Assembly: GCF_007855645.1 (NCBI RefSeq)
Contig: NZ_CP042261.1
Coordinates: 1,507,501-1,571,500, forward strand
Direction of reading: 5' to 3'
DNA from: Qingshengfaniella alkalisoli
GTDB lineage: Bacteria > Pseudomonadota > Alphaproteobacteria > Rhodobacterales > Rhodobacteraceae
DNA: 64,000 bases
Below, piece by piece: positions 18,484 through 28,713 of this stretch. The notes beneath the pieces were generated by a model. It was not told where the DNA came from. It saw nothing but the letters and a program-made list of their open reading frames with translations, and did no database searches. Position 1 is the stretch's first letter. Each line of letters opens with the position of its first letter. The position numbers were made by a program, and so were the translations under genes.

Positions 18484-18972
18484 TCACACGACTGCTTTTC
18501 CGACTTTTCCCGCAACCATGTCCCAAGCCCCTTCGATCAGGTCCAACCCCAGAACGCGTTCGGGGTTCGTTGGCGGGGGCATCTGCACATCGGCCAATTT
18601 AGAAAATCCGAACCGCTTGTAATACGGCGCGTCGCCGACCAACAGGACTCTTTCCCAGCCCATCACGGCCGCTCGCGCCAGGCTCTCCTGCATCAATAGC
18701 GCCCCAAGCCCTTCGCCCTGACGTGTGGGATGCACGGCAATTGGCCCCAGCAACAGGGCTTGAACCCCGGAAATCTCGATCGGCCAGTAACGGATAGCCC
18801 CCGCCACGATGTCACGACGATCACGCGCAACCAACGACAGATCCGCGACTTTCGGTACCCCGTCCCGCAGACGGTAAGAAGACAGCGCCTCGCGGCCCGG
18901 CGCGAAACACAGATCATATAGCGCCTCGACTTCCCACCAGTCGTCTTCCTGCTCCTTCGTCAGTCGAAACAC
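18484..18972 (-). CDS. GNAT N-acetyltransferase, YhbS-like
   Basis: A 162-residue acetyltransferase. The acetyl-CoA motif is in the stretch LGPIAVHPTRQGEGLGALLMQ (Q/RxxGxG/A), and VGDAPYYKRFGF matches the YhbS (COG3153) group. The start is GTG at 18972 behind AGGGGCAGGG. It is the convergent partner of ptsP with a one-base gap. The acetyl acceptor is unknown. Confidence 0.8.
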   Translation of the reverse strand: MFRLTKEQEDDWWEVEALYDLCFAPGREALSSYRLRDGVPKVADLSLVARDRRDIVAGAIRYWPIEISGVQALLLGPIAVHPTRQGEGLGALLMQESLARAAVMGWERVLLVGDAPYYKRFGFSKLADVQMPPPTNPERVLGLDLIEGAWDMVAGKVGKAVV

Positions 18973-19057
18973 CGCCCTGCCCCTGCTTTAAGCTGGCACT
19001 CGCAGTAGCATGGCGCTAGGCGTTGAAAAAGGACGAAGAAACGCATTCGGAGATTTC

Positions 19058-19663
19058 ATGTTCTATACGCCTGCGGAGGGGCACGGACTGCCGCACAATC
19101 CATTCAACGCGATCGTGACACCGCGCCCGATCGGGTGGATATCGACACGCGATGAAGCCGGGCGCGACAATCTTGCGCCCTATTCGTTTTTCAACGCGAT
19201 TGCCTACACTCCACCATTGGTCATGTTCAGCTCTACCAACGCAAAACCCGACCGGGGCGACACGAAAGACAGCGTAGCCGTGATCCGCAAGACAAGTGTA
19301 TTCTGTGTCAATATCGTCGAGCACGGCATGCGCGATGCGATGAACGCGACATCGAAAAGCTTCCCGGCAGGTGTGGATGAATTTGCAGAAGCCGGCATCG
19401 ACAAGGCGGCATGCGAAACGATCAACTGCGCACGTGTCGCTAAGGCCCCTGCAAATCTGGAGTGCCGTCTGGTTCAGATCATCCACTTGCCCGGTCAGTC
19501 CAACCGAATGGTGATCGGCGAGGTCGTCGGCGTGCACATACGCGACGACTGCCTCCGCGACGGGCGCTTCGATGTCACCGCATTCAACCCGCTGTCACGT
19601 CTGGGCTATCGCGACTACGCGAAAGTAAGCGAAGTTTTCGAACTCATCCGGCCCGATGACTGA
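19058..19663 (+). CDS. Flavin reductase family protein
   Basis: A 201-residue FMN-binding split-barrel protein. The family region [13 protein letters not shown] appears as [16 protein letters not shown], followed by [22 protein letters not shown] and the flavin-contacting FCVNIV. Members reduce or bind flavin with NAD(P)H. The ATG at 19058 has GGAG five bases upstream; the 16-residue extension to 19010 lacks a site and is Arg/Lys rich. It lies 35 bases before apt and may share a transcript. Confidence 0.82.
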   Translation: MFYTPAEGHGLPHNPFNAIVTPRPIGWISTRDEAGRDNLAPYSFFNAIAYTPPLVMFSSTNAKPDRGDTKDSVAVIRKTSVFCVNIVEHGMRDAMNATSKSFPAGVDEFAEAGIDKAACETINCARVAKAPANLECRLVQIIHLPGQSNRMVIGEVVGVHIRDDCLRDGRFDVTAFNPLSRLGYRDYAKVSEVFELIRPDD

Positions 19664-19698
19664 TAGCTTGCAGCCGTAACCGACGTAATGGATCGATC

Positions 19699-20232
19699 AT
19701 GAGTACCGACATTAAATCCTACATTCGCACCATCCCCGATTTTCCCAAGGAAGGGATCATGTTCCGCGATGTGACAACGCTGTTCTCCGATCCACGCGGT
19801 TTCCGGATGGCCGTCGACCAGATCGTGCAGCCCTTCGCCGGACAACGGATTGATCAGGTTGTCGGGCTGGAAGCGCGGGGCTTCATTCTGGGCGGCGCGG
19901 TTGCGCATCAGCTTTCCGCTGGTTTCGTGCCTGTCCGCAAAAAGGGAAAGCTGCCGGGCAAACGCCTGTCAGAGGACTACACCCTCGAATACGGACAAGA
20001 GACTGTCGAGATCCATGAAGATGCGTTTCAGCCGGGCGAAAAGGTGCTTTTGGTTGATGATCTTCTTGCGACCGGCGGCACTGCAGAAGCGGGTATTCGG
20101 CTTATTGAACGATTAGGCGGCGATATCGTTGGCTGCGCCTTTGTGATCGATTTGCCTGATATCGGGGGACGGGCGCGCTTGGAACAGCTCGGCATGGATG
20201 TCCACTGCCTATGCGAATTCAGCGGTCACTGA
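19699..20232 (+). CDS. apt: Adenine phosphoribosyltransferase
   Basis: A 177-residue salvage enzyme converting adenine and PRPP to AMP. The PRPP loop is [14 protein letters not shown] (about 121-134). [14 protein letters not shown] and [14 protein letters not shown] are standard APRT motifs. The length matches the family (170-180). Its last seven bases overlap the stop of the convergent MBL-fold gene. Confidence 0.96.
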   Translation: MSTDIKSYIRTIPDFPKEGIMFRDVTTLFSDPRGFRMAVDQIVQPFAGQRIDQVVGLEARGFILGGAVAHQLSAGFVPVRKKGKLPGKRLSEDYTLEYGQETVEIHEDAFQPGEKVLLVDDLLATGGTAEAGIRLIERLGGDIVGCAFVIDLPDIGGRARLEQLGMDVHCLCEFSGH

Positions 20233-21053
20233 TCCGCTTCGGTGCTGGACAGGTATCGTGGCTCCAGCACCACCACGGTCGGGCGATCCGGCAGTGACGA
20301 CAGCGAGACCTCAAGCTCGCTGCTGCCAGCCCGGACGATGGCGAACTCATCCATCATACCGGTCAGAAACGCGTCCAGCGTTCCTGTCCCGAACCAGTGC
20401 ATAGGTATGATGATCGACGAACGGAACCTCTTGAGCGTCCGGATCATCGTCGGAAGGTCAACTGTATAGCCGCCATCGACAGCGGCAATAACCACATCCA
20501 GCCGTCCGATCGCCGCAAACTGCTCAGGCGTAGGTTCGTGATGTAGATGACCCAGGTGCCCAACACACAGCCCCGCCACCTCGAAGATGAAGATGGAATT
20601 GCCAGCTTCTTCTATCCCGCCATAGCCACGGATGTCAGTAGACACGTTTCTGACAAGCATCTCGCCGAGATCAACATGATGGTAGATCGGTCCGCCGTCC
20701 GCATTCCAGCCCGGCAAGATGTGCGGCACGCGCGCATCGGGCATAGAGGTCCAGTGCGATGAATGGGCGTGGTTCATCGTCACGACGGTCGGCACAAAGT
20801 CCACATCGCCCAGATAGCCGGTGTAATCCGTCACGACGCTCAGGCCGCCCGCAGTTTGCAACAGAAAGCTCGCATGGTCGATGTAGCGCAGGCGGATTGT
20901 TTCGTCCTGGACCGCATCAGTAAACGCCGCCTTATGCAGATACTCGATACCCTGCGTGTGATCCGCCAGAGCAATGCAATGGCTTGGAATACGGTCTTGC
21001 GCCAGCGCCGCGGAGGGCAGGATCAGAAGTGTAGCTAGAAGGGCTCGCAACAT
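20226..21053 (-). CDS. Secreted MBL-fold hydrolase-like protein
   Basis: A 275-residue protein with a signal peptide ([20 protein letters not shown]). The metallo-beta-lactamase fold is suggested by [10 protein letters not shown], the metal motif [16 protein letters not shown] and IIPMHWFG. The usual HxHxDH is HAHSSH here, so the metal-2 aspartate is replaced by serine; other ligand histidines remain. COG2220/UlaG-like proteins are the closest pattern I can name. The ATG at 21053 has GGAG seven bases upstream. The substrate is unknown. Confidence 0.75.
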   Translation of the reverse strand: MLRALLATLLILPSAALAQDRIPSHCIALADHTQGIEYLHKAAFTDAVQDETIRLRYIDHASFLLQTAGGLSVVTDYTGYLGDVDFVPTVVTMNHAHSSHWTSMPDARVPHILPGWNADGGPIYHHVDLGEMLVRNVSTDIRGYGGIEEAGNSIFIFEVAGLCVGHLGHLHHEPTPEQFAAIGRLDVVIAAVDGGYTVDLPTMIRTLKRFRSSIIIPMHWFGTGTLDAFLTGMMDEFAIVRAGSSELEVSLSSLPDRPTVVVLEPRYLSSTEADQ

Positions 21054-21106
21054 TCGCCATCTCCGATGTGTCACGAAGCCACTGGCCGGCTGAGGGTCGT
21101 CAGCAG

Positions 21107-21694
21107 TCAGCCCGTTTCGGTGCGGCCCCGCCTGTCTGATCGCAGGATGGCATACAGAACGTGATTCCGCCAACGCCCGTGAATTTGCAGGTAGCTTTGC
21201 GCAACACCTTCATACTTGAAACCGCACGCTTCCAGCACACCGCGCGAGGCAGCATTGTCGGGAAGGCAGGCTGCTTCGATGCGGCTCAGATCAAGTTTCC
21301 GGAAGGCGTGATCGGTCACTGCGCGGATCGCTTCGCGCATGAACCCTTGGCGCGCGTATCGTTCCCCGATCCAGTATCCCAGCGTACCGGACTGCGCGGG
21401 ACCGCGTCGGATATTGTCAAGCGTGATGGCCCCCATCAGCGCATCGTCGTCGCGCCGGATCAGAAACAATGGCAACGCAGAGCCGCCGCTGACTGATCGC
21501 TGCGCCCAGTAGACCCGATTGTTGAACGCCCGGCGGGTCAGATGGTCGGCAGCCCATTGCGGTTCCCAGGGTTTCAGGAAAGACGCGCTTTCGCGCCGCA
21601 ACTCCGACCACTGGCGATAGTCCCCATGCACCGGCGGTCGGAGTTGCATACGCTCGGATGCGAGCAACACCTGCCGTCGGCGCAGGAGCATCAT
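21107..21694 (-). CDS. GNAT N-acetyltransferase, RimJ/RimL family
   Basis: A 195-residue protein with RimJ-type features: RLRPP-like start (MQLRPPVHGDYRQW), LGYWIGERYARQGFMREA (acetyl-CoA binding) and CLPDNAASRGVLEACGFKYEG. Such enzymes acetylate N-termini of ribosomal or other proteins. Its start overlaps the stop of the upstream M16 gene (ATGA), so it is the last gene of the thrC group. It ends 53 bases before the MBL-fold gene's start. Confidence 0.85.
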   Translation of the reverse strand: MMLLRRRQVLLASERMQLRPPVHGDYRQWSELRRESASFLKPWEPQWAADHLTRRAFNNRVYWAQRSVSGGSALPLFLIRRDDDALMGAITLDNIRRGPAQSGTLGYWIGERYARQGFMREAIRAVTDHAFRKLDLSRIEAACLPDNAASRGVLEACGFKYEGVAQSYLQIHGRWRNHVLYAILRSDRRGRTETG

Positions 21695-22953
21695 GCTGCC
21701 AGACGCTCCCTGAGACTATCGAGCGATGGCGCCGTCGATACCGGGCCATAAAGCGCCATGGCGGCGGGGCTCCTGGCATTCAGCTTCCCGCCAAATTCCC
21801 GAAGGTCGGCCAACGTAACCGCGTCGATCCGCTCGACCGCCTCGTCAAGCTCCGGCACCCGATCCCAGATCGACAGCATACGGGCCAGACGTTCCGCACG
21901 CGCAGACGGGCTTTCGAGCCCCATCAGCATCCCCGCCTTCATCTGCGCGCGGGCACGTTCCAATTCTTCGGTGGTCATGCCATCTGCGGCTTTCCGAAGC
22001 TCGTCAATCGTGACTTCGGCTAGCCCCTGAAGTTGATCGCCACCCGTGCCGGCATAGATCGTCAGCATACCCGTATCAGCATATGCCCCTGCCTGCGCGA
22101 AGATCGTGTAACACAGTCCGCGCCGCTCACGCAGTTCCTGGAACAACCGCGATGACATGCCTCCACCAAGGGCGTTGGCATAGATTTGCGCGGTGTAAAT
22201 TTCGGTGTCACGGTAGTTCGGGCTTTCCAGGCCAAGGGTGAAATGTGCCTGTTCCAACTGTTTCTCGCGACGGAACTCGCCACCAGAAAAACGCGCCGCG
22301 ATGGGGTCCAAGAATTTCACTGGTGTCATGTGCCCGAAAATCTTCTCGGCCTCGCGCACGATCTGGTCGTGATCAACGGCACCGGCGGCGGACAAGATCA
22401 TCTGCTCCGGCCCGTAGCGTTCTCCAACAAAACCCGCAAGATCATCACGACCGAAGCCGCCCACACGTTCGGCCGGGCCAAGAATCGTGCGGCCCATAGG
22501 CTGATCAGGATATGCGACTTCCTGCAACCAGTCGAAAACGATGTCGTCGGGCGTGTCGAGCGCCTGCCCGATCTCCTGAAGGATCACGCCGCGTTCGACT
22601 TCGATCTCGCGCTGGTCGAAGACGGGGTTCAGCACGATGTCGGAAATGACATCCAGAGCCAGTATCACATCGTCTTGAAGTACGCGCGCGTAGTAAGCGG
22701 TTACTTCTCGGCTGGTATAGGCATTGATATAGCCACCCACATCTTCAATCGCCTCGGCAATCTGCAATGCGTTGCGGCGCTTGGTGCCCTTGAAGGCCAT
22801 GTGTTCCAGAAAATGCGCGATGCCATTCTGCTCGGGGCGCTCGTGCCGCCCGCCTGCCGAGACCCACAAACCAATGGAGGCGGATTTCAACCCCGGCATG
22901 GATTCGGTCACGATCCGCATGCCGTTGGCCAGTCGATGTATATTCACGCTCAC
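21691..22953 (-). CDS. M16 family zinc peptidase (mitochondrial-processing-peptidase-like)
   Basis: A 420-residue protease. The inverted zinc motif HFLEH (HxxEH) is near residue 47, with the downstream glutamate in VERGVILQE. This is the soluble one-unit M16B/PqqL-like form related to eukaryotic MPP beta. The glycine-rich loop region is in YANALGGGMSSRLFQELRE. The start is GTG overlapping the thrC stop (GTGA). Linkage of thrC to this gene is typical in Rhodobacteraceae. Its substrates are unknown. Confidence 0.9.
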   Translation of the reverse strand: MSVNIHRLANGMRIVTESMPGLKSASIGLWVSAGGRHERPEQNGIAHFLEHMAFKGTKRRNALQIAEAIEDVGGYINAYTSREVTAYYARVLQDDVILALDVISDIVLNPVFDQREIEVERGVILQEIGQALDTPDDIVFDWLQEVAYPDQPMGRTILGPAERVGGFGRDDLAGFVGERYGPEQMILSAAGAVDHDQIVREAEKIFGHMTPVKFLDPIAARFSGGEFRREKQLEQAHFTLGLESPNYRDTEIYTAQIYANALGGGMSSRLFQELRERRGLCYTIFAQAGAYADTGMLTIYAGTGGDQLQGLAEVTIDELRKAADGMTTEELERARAQMKAGMLMGLESPSARAERLARMLSIWDRVPELDEAVERIDAVTLADLREFGGKLNARSPAAMALYGPVSTAPSLDSLRERLAA

Positions 22954-24341
22954 GTCGCGATCTGCTCCTTGATCAGCGTCTCAATCGCGGTCAGGTCATT
23001 GGCGACCTGCCGCATACGTTCCGGACGCTCATACAGATCAGCCATGTGTTTTGGAAGGCCCGGACGGATACCGATGGCCGCCTCGACCGCGTCGGGAAAC
23101 TTCGCGGGATGTGCAGTCGACAGGGTGATCATCGGAACGTCACCCGCCAAATGCTCCTGCGCGACCTTAACCGCGACGGCAGTGTGCGGGCACATGATCT
23201 CGCCTGTGCTCTCATACATCGCGCGGATCGTGGCCGTGGTTTCCTCTTCGGATGCGCGCCCACTGTCGAACAACTCTCGCAGGCGATCGATCGCGCCCTG
23301 GCTGATCGTAAAGCCACCCCCGGCCTGCAAGTCCTGCATCTGCTGGGCAACCGCAGCGCCATCGCGCCCATAGGCGTCAAACAGGGCGCGCTCGAAATTC
23401 GACGACACCTGGATGTCCATCGAGGGGCTGATCGACGGGGATACGCCTGCTTTGGTATAGGCCCCCGATAGCATGGTGCGGTGCAGGATATCGTTCTGGT
23501 TCGTCGCGATGACCAGCCGCTTGATGGGCAGCCCCATTCGCTTGGCGATGTAACCTGCAAAGATATCGCCGAAATTGCCGGTCGGAACGGTAAAGCTCAC
23601 TTCTCGATGCGGCGCACCAAGCGCGGTCGCAGATGTGAAGTAGTAGACGACCTGCGCCAGTACCCGCGCCCAATTGATCGAGTTTACGCCCGCAAGCTTC
23701 ACGCCATCACGGAACTCGAAATGGTTGAACATGTCCTTCAGGCGCGCCTGGCAATCGTCGAAATCGCCGTGCAACGCCAGGGCATGGACGTTGGCATCAT
23801 CAGGGGTTGTCATCTGACGACGCTGCACCTCGGACACACGGCCATCGGGAAACAGGATAAACACGTCCACCGCATCGAGGCCACGAAACGCTTCAATCGC
23901 AGCGGACCCGGTGTCGCCACTGGTCGCCCCCACGATCGTAACACGGTCGCCACGGCGTTTCAGCGCCGCTTCGAACATCTGGCCGATCAACTGCATGGCG
24001 AAGTCTTTGAAGGCGAGGGTCGGGCCGTGGAACAGTTCCAGCAGAAAATGGTTCGCACCAAGCTGCACCATCGGCGCGCGTGCCGCATGGTCAAAACCGG
24101 CATACGCGCGCGCAATGATATCGGAAAATTCTTCATCCGTGAACGCGTCGCCAATGAACGGCTTCATCACCCGGAAAGCGACCTCCTCATAGGGCTGCCC
24201 TGCCAGCGCGGCGATATCAGCCGGCGTCATGGTCGGGATCGTCTCGGGGACATACAACCCACCATCGCGCGCGAGCCCCGTCAGCATCGCTTCTTCGAAA
24301 CTCAGGACAGGCGCGGAGCCTCGGGTGGACACGTATTTCAT
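22950..24341 (-). CDS. thrC: Threonine synthase
   Basis: A 463-residue PLP enzyme making threonine from O-phosphohomoserine. K112 in PTLAFKDFAMQ is the PLP lysine; GATSGDTGSAAIEAF binds the phosphate. It starts MKYVSTRG at 24341 with the start overlapping the SURF1 stop (ATGA); the upstream extension of 22 residues is inside SURF1. Co-transcription with the oxidase assembly genes is implied, though the function is unrelated. It shares the aspartate pathway with lysC elsewhere in the window. Confidence 0.95.
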   Translation of the reverse strand: MKYVSTRGSAPVLSFEEAMLTGLARDGGLYVPETIPTMTPADIAALAGQPYEEVAFRVMKPFIGDAFTDEEFSDIIARAYAGFDHAARAPMVQLGANHFLLELFHGPTLAFKDFAMQLIGQMFEAALKRRGDRVTIVGATSGDTGSAAIEAFRGLDAVDVFILFPDGRVSEVQRRQMTTPDDANVHALALHGDFDDCQARLKDMFNHFEFRDGVKLAGVNSINWARVLAQVVYYFTSATALGAPHREVSFTVPTGNFGDIFAGYIAKRMGLPIKRLVIATNQNDILHRTMLSGAYTKAGVSPSISPSMDIQVSSNFERALFDAYGRDGAAVAQQMQDLQAGGGFTISQGAIDRLRELFDSGRASEEETTATIRAMYESTGEIMCPHTAVAVKVAQEHLAGDVPMITLSTAHPAKFPDAVEAAIGIRPGLPKHMADLYERPERMRQVANDLTAIETLIKEQIAT

Positions 24342-25027
24342 ATGCGCGGGCCTTCCGTTGTTCGTGCTCGCAATGTGTAAATCAAATAGCCGGTCATGAC
24401 AGCCCACACCACGGCCAGCAAAAACCAGGTGATGGCGTATTCGAGATGGTCGTTCGGGATGCCGCTGCTGTCTACCGGCAACGGGATCAGATCGGCGTTG
24501 TCGTCATCGCTGGTGCGCAGAACAAGCAACACGGGCTCGGTACCCAGGTAATCCGAAAGCGACGGAATGTCCCGCGCAAACCAGAGGCCGGTTTCGATGT
24601 CCGGCTCCGGGGTGAAACCGTCGACCTCATCGGGCCAGTGCAGATTGCCGGCAACCGTCAAGTCAACTGGCGGGAAATCAGCTTTTTTGTCCGCGGCACG
24701 AAGGAACCCGCGATCCAGCAGGATGCGGCGTTCGTCGGTTTCGAACACCTCGATCAGGCGGAACCCCGCGCCAAGTTGCTTGTGGCTGGATTGGACCAGA
24801 ACGCTCTGCCCGGTGGTACGCCCGCTTGCCTTCACGGGCAGGAAACGGTCATCCTCGGGGTCAGGCTGATCAGGGATGTCAACCGGCGCGGCACCGATGC
24901 GCGCATCGATCTCGGCCAACACGCCTTCCTTCCATTCAAGCCTATGCATCTGCCAGATGCCAAGCGACACCAATACAGTCACACCAAACGCTCCGAACAA
25001 CAGCGGCAGGATCAGGCGGCGTAACAA
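24338..25027 (-). CDS. SURF1-family cytochrome oxidase assembly protein
   Basis: A 229-residue protein with the SURF1 layout: an N-terminal helix (about 4-24), a periplasmic domain, and a C-terminal helix (about 198-218). Conserved motifs are LGIWQMHRLEWK and LLDRGFL, plus HLEYAITWF near the second helix. It helps heme a insertion into subunit I of aa3 oxidase. The start is TTG at 25027 with GGAG eight bases upstream. It lies 83 bases after ctaE. Confidence 0.88.
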   Translation of the reverse strand: MLRRLILPLLFGAFGVTVLVSLGIWQMHRLEWKEGVLAEIDARIGAAPVDIPDQPDPEDDRFLPVKASGRTTGQSVLVQSSHKQLGAGFRLIEVFETDERRILLDRGFLRAADKKADFPPVDLTVAGNLHWPDEVDGFTPEPDIETGLWFARDIPSLSDYLGTEPVLLVLRTSDDDNADLIPLPVDSSGIPNDHLEYAITWFLLAVVWAVMTGYLIYTLRARTTEGPRI

Positions 25028-25110
25028 ATGGCGGGCTCCGGAACAGAAAGACGCGGCCAGATTGGCCGCGCCTGATTTATGCGATTTGCTGCGAGGGTTT
25101 CAACCGCCGA

Positions 25111-25914
25111 TCAGCCGCCCCAGATGTAGATCGCACCGAACAGGAACAGCCAGACCACGTCTACGAAGTGCCAGTACCAAGCGGCTGCTTCGAACCCGAA
25201 ATGGCGTTCCGGCGTAAAATCGCCTGCATAGGTCCGCATCAGGCAAACGAACAGGAAGATCGTACCGATAATGACGTGCGCGCCGTGGAAGCCCGTCGCC
25301 ATGAAGAAGTTTGCACCGTAGATGTTGCCCGCAAATCCAAAGGCTGCGTGGCCGTACTCGTAGGCTTGGAAGAAGGTGAACAGCGCGCCCAGTGCAATCG
25401 CAAGAATCAGTCCGTGCTTGATGTCCTGACGGTTGTTATTGTCATGCACCAGCGCGTGGTGCGCCCACGTCGCTGCACAACCCGAACAGAGCAGGATCAA
25501 CGTATTGATCAGCGGCAGGTGCCAAGGATCAAACGTCTCGATCCCGGTGGGAGGCCATGTCTGGTACTCGGCGGGTAATTCTGGGCCACCTGGATACAGT
25601 GCATGCTTGAAGAAAGACCAGAACCACGCCGCAAAGAACATGATCTCGGACATGATGAACAGCATGAAGCCGTAGCGAAGCCCGATCAGCACAACCGGCG
25701 TGTGATCCCCTTCGCGGTCTTCGATGATCGTATCAGCCCACCAGCCATACATGACGTAAGCGATAACCGCTGCACCGATCAGGAACAGCCACGGACCGTG
25801 GCCATGCATCCAAAGCACCGCGCCGGACAGCATGAAGAACGCCCCGACAGATGCCAGAAACGGCCACAGCGAGGGCGATAAGATGTGAAAGTCGTGGTTC
25901 TTTGCGTGAGCCAT
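25111..25914 (-). CDS. ctaE: Cytochrome c oxidase subunit III
   Basis: A 267-residue inner-membrane subunit with seven predicted helices. Motifs include [12 protein letters not shown], the first-helix [29 protein letters not shown] with the conserved Glu, and the C-terminal [17 protein letters not shown]. It is part of the aa3 oxidase that reduces oxygen. The length is normal. It follows ctaG by 17 bases. Confidence 0.96.
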   Translation of the reverse strand: MAHAKNHDFHILSPSLWPFLASVGAFFMLSGAVLWMHGHGPWLFLIGAAVIAYVMYGWWADTIIEDREGDHTPVVLIGLRYGFMLFIMSEIMFFAAWFWSFFKHALYPGGPELPAEYQTWPPTGIETFDPWHLPLINTLILLCSGCAATWAHHALVHDNNNRQDIKHGLILAIALGALFTFFQAYEYGHAAFGFAGNIYGANFFMATGFHGAHVIIGTIFLFVCLMRTYAGDFTPERHFGFEAAAWYWHFVDVVWLFLFGAIYIWGG

Positions 25915-25931
25915 TGTTCCCTCGTTGGCTT

Positions 25932-26507
25932 CTAGTTCACCGACACCGTTGACTCCGTGCTCAACGCAGCCGCGGCCTCGGGCATATCGGTTTCATGGAA
26001 AGTATATGAAAGCGTGATCGTATGGACAAACTTTGCTTCGCGGCCCTCGACGATTTCCGGGTCCACGTAGAAGGTCACCGGCATCTCTACCCGCTCGCCG
26101 GGTTGAAGAACCTGCATCTTGAAACAGAAGCAATCGATCTTGGTAAAGTAGCTACCCGCCGAAAATGGGGCGACGTTGTAGCTTGCCGTCCCCGCGATCG
26201 GATGATCGGTCGGGTTGTAAGCTTCGTAAAACGCCAGACCTGTTTCACCGATCTTGAGTTCCATCTCGCGTTCAACCGGCTTGAATTCCCAGGGCATGCC
26301 ACGTTCCAGCGACGCGTCGAAACGAATCTTTACGGTGTCTTGGAGGACAACGTCGGATCCGGCGTCCGCCGCCGCCGTCGTGCCACCATAGCCTGTCACA
26401 CGGCAGAACAGGTTGTAAAGCGGGATCGCTGCCCAGGCCAGGCTTCCCATCACGACAATGACCCCGACGGTCATAAGGGCCGTTTTCTGTTGCTTTTGCA
26501 GCGCCAC
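25932..26507 (-). CDS. ctaG: Cox11/CtaG copper chaperone
   Basis: A 191-residue protein delivering copper to the CuB site of oxidase subunit I. It has one N-terminal helix (about 11-30), the conserved [12 protein letters not shown] and the copper-binding CFCF in [16 protein letters not shown]. The start is GTG at 26507 with GGAG seven bases upstream, overlapping the stop of the small upstream gene by one base. Confidence 0.95.
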   Translation of the reverse strand: MALQKQQKTALMTVGVIVVMGSLAWAAIPLYNLFCRVTGYGGTTAAADAGSDVVLQDTVKIRFDASLERGMPWEFKPVEREMELKIGETGLAFYEAYNPTDHPIAGTASYNVAPFSAGSYFTKIDCFCFKMQVLQPGERVEMPVTFYVDPEIVEGREAKFVHTITLSYTFHETDMPEAAAALSTESTVSVN

Positions 26508-26695
26508 TATTGATCTCCTTCGACAGTCAGCGAAGGACGAACAGCGTGATCGAACCCTTCGCTCATGTTTCCGGAGGTGACCTTAGCAACGGTCAGTCCA
26601 AAGATGATCGCGACAAAACCGAGCAGGCAAAGCCCGACACCCAGGTTGCGCCCGAAGCGACGTCGATGCAGCTCATGTTCCTTAGGAAATTCCAT
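26507..26695 (-). CDS. Small single-helix protein of the oxidase operon (coxF-like)
   Basis: A 62-residue protein: a basic N-terminus (KEHELHRRRFGRN), one membrane helix (about 18-38) and a short acidic tail. The ATG at 26695 overlaps the ctaB stop (TGATG) and its TAG overlaps the ctaG start by one base. A small ORF at this place occurs in several alphaproteobacterial oxidase operons, sometimes called coxF; that name is by analogy. The function is unknown, probably oxidase assembly. Confidence 0.75.
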   Translation of the reverse strand: MEFPKEHELHRRRFGRNLGVGLCLLGFVAIIFGLTVAKVTSGNMSEGFDHAVRPSLTVEGDQ

Positions 26696-27627
26696 CAAAA
26701 CAGCTCCAGCCCGAAACGCACCAGCGCAGTGTCGAGCAGCAAGGCACTAAACAGCGCGAACAGGTAGAACAGCGAAACCCAGAAGAAGCGTTTCTCAACA
26801 GCGTATTTGTCTGCCTCGGCCATCGCCTCGTCGCGGCGCCAGATCGCCACGGCACCCTTCAGGAACCACAGGTTCACGACAATGGCGGTCGCCGCGTAGA
26901 CCGGGCCGCCAATGCTGGAAAACGCCACGCCGCCAGCAACCAACGCCAGAAGCACCGTGTAGACAAGTATGTGCACCCGCGTGGACCGGCGACCATGTGT
27001 GACGGTCAGCATCGGCACGCCCGCATCGTCGTAGTCCGACTTCATGAACAAAGCCAGCGCCCAGAAATGGGGCGGCGTCCACATGAATGTCAGTGCGAAC
27101 ATCAGGACGCTTTCAATCGAAATCGAACCCGTTGCCGCCGCCCATCCGATCATCGGGGGGAACGCGCCCGCCGCACCGCCAATGACGATGTTCTGTGGCG
27201 TCCAACGCTTCAGCCACATCGTGTAGACGACCGCGTAGAAGAAGATAGTGAAGGCAAGAAGCCCGGCTGCCAGCCAGTTCGAGGCCAGCCCCAGCATCAG
27301 GACGGACAAGCCCGACAGTCCAAGCCCAAGCGCAAGTGCGTCATCTCGCGTCACGCGGCCGGACGGGATCGGGCGACCACGGGTCCGCTTCATCACTGCG
27401 TCGATATCCGAATCCCACCACATGTTCAGCGCACCCGACGCACCGCCGCCAAGAGCAATGAACAGCACCGAGGTGAACGCGATCATCGGGTGAACGGGGA
27501 CCGGAGCCACCAACAAACCCACCAGCGCAGTAAAGACAACCAGCGACATCACGCGTGGCTTCAACAACGCGAAATAGTCGCCGAAACTGGCGTCTCCGGT
27601 CTGAACTGAAAGGCTCGTATCGGTCAT
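26695..27627 (-). CDS. ctaB: Protoheme IX farnesyltransferase (heme O synthase)
   Basis: A 310-residue UbiA-family membrane enzyme that adds a farnesyl group to heme B. The Asp-rich motif [21 protein letters not shown] is seen, with nine predicted helices. Heme O is then oxidised to heme A for aa3 oxidase; the heme A synthase gene is not in this window. GGAG precedes the ATG at 27627. It lies 45 bases after ctaC with a hairpin between. Confidence 0.95.
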   Translation of the reverse strand: MTDTSLSVQTGDASFGDYFALLKPRVMSLVVFTALVGLLVAPVPVHPMIAFTSVLFIALGGGASGALNMWWDSDIDAVMKRTRGRPIPSGRVTRDDALALGLGLSGLSVLMLGLASNWLAAGLLAFTIFFYAVVYTMWLKRWTPQNIVIGGAAGAFPPMIGWAAATGSISIESVLMFALTFMWTPPHFWALALFMKSDYDDAGVPMLTVTHGRRSTRVHILVYTVLLALVAGGVAFSSIGGPVYAATAIVVNLWFLKGAVAIWRRDEAMAEADKYAVEKRFFWVSLFYLFALFSALLLDTALVRFGLELF

Positions 27628-27638
27628 GTCTTACTCCA

Positions 27639-27659
27639 AGGCGGCCGCTTGGGCCGCCT
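27639..27659 (-). other. GC-rich hairpin between ctaC and ctaB
   Basis: AGGCGGCC pairs perfectly with GGCCGCCT around a five-base loop, an 8-bp stem with no T-run. It may limit read-through or mark an mRNA processing site that sets the ctaC to ctaB ratio. Confidence 0.45.
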
Positions 27660-27672
27660 CATGCCAGTCCGC

Positions 27673-28533
27673 TCAGTTGAGCGCCAGCTTATACGTCGCG
27701 GGAATTCCCGCATATTCCTCGCGCGCACCTTCCAGCCATTGCTGGTAAGCTTCGTCGCTGACAACCTTGACGGTGATCGGCATATAAGCGTGATCCTTGC
27801 CGCACAGTTCCGAACACTGGCCGAAATACACGCCCTCTTTCTCGGCTTCGAACCAAAGTTCGGCCAGACGACCCGGAACGGCATCCTGTTTCACGCCGAA
27901 GGCAGGGACGGTCCAGGAATGGATCACGTCGGCCCCGGTGACTTGAATGACCACGGTCTTGCCCACGGGCAGAACAAGCGCATGGTCAGCCGCCAGCAGG
28001 TATTCATCGTCATTATAGCCATATTCTGCCAATTGATCACGCTGAAGCATCAGCGCATCGAAGCCGAAGCCCTCGTCGACGTATTCATAGCCCCAGTACC
28101 ACTGGTAGCCTGTCGCCTTGATCGTGATGTCCGCGTCCGGGATTTCCTGTTGCTTGAACAGAATCGGCAGCGAGAACGCACCGATGAAGACGAGGATCAG
28201 GATCGGCACGATGGTCCAAGCCACCTCTAGCGGCGAGTTGTGCGTGAACTTGGCAGGGTTCGGGTTGGCCTTGCGGTTGAACCGCAGAATCACCCAAGCC
28301 AGCAATGCAACGACGAACAACACGATGACCGTAATGATGATTAGGATGAAATGGTCCAGCCATTGCAGATCGCGGGCCAATTCGGTCGCCGCTTCCTGAA
28401 AGCCCATTCCGCCTGCATGCGGTTTACCTACCACCGGCAGATCGGCCAAGGCGTCTTGAGCGTTTGCGGCCGTAGTCGCGAACAGCGTAGCGGCGGCGGA
28501 TGAAAATCCAATGAACGGCAGTTTCAGTGGCAT
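27673..28533 (-). CDS. ctaC: Cytochrome c oxidase subunit II
   Basis: A 286-residue subunit with a signal peptide (to about residue 25, ATTAANAQ), two membrane helices and a cupredoxin domain. The CuA site is [16 protein letters not shown] with both cysteines, His and Met, plus the aromatic YQWYWGYEY electron entry. The ATG at 28533 has GGGAAG upstream; the extra 13 residues to 28572 are unlikely. It heads the oxidase operon. Subunit I (ctaD) is not here, as in Paracoccus and Rhodobacter, where it lies elsewhere. Confidence 0.96.
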   Translation of the reverse strand: MPLKLPFIGFSSAAATLFATTAANAQDALADLPVVGKPHAGGMGFQEAATELARDLQWLDHFILIIITVIVLFVVALLAWVILRFNRKANPNPAKFTHNSPLEVAWTIVPILILVFIGAFSLPILFKQQEIPDADITIKATGYQWYWGYEYVDEGFGFDALMLQRDQLAEYGYNDDEYLLAADHALVLPVGKTVVIQVTGADVIHSWTVPAFGVKQDAVPGRLAELWFEAEKEGVYFGQCSELCGKDHAYMPITVKVVSDEAYQQWLEGAREEYAGIPATYKLALN

Positions 28534-28713
28534 ATGTGCTTCCCGTCGAATGTCGTGTCTGGGGGCTGTCACGGCTGGAATCCCGGTCCCGCAAACACTC
28601 CTCCATTGCTCTTGCGCGGTGAAAAACCATATTTGGACGGAACCGACAAGGCTACAGCGTGGTTTCCCGCGCCTTTAGCGTTGCTTTTGTAACAACACAG
28701 GATACCCGTCGAC

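Noticed and set aside
22186-23373. A 395-codon plus-strand frame across the M16 peptidase and thrC
   Set aside because: Both genes on the other strand have catalytic motifs and coupled starts; this frame has no family-like features.
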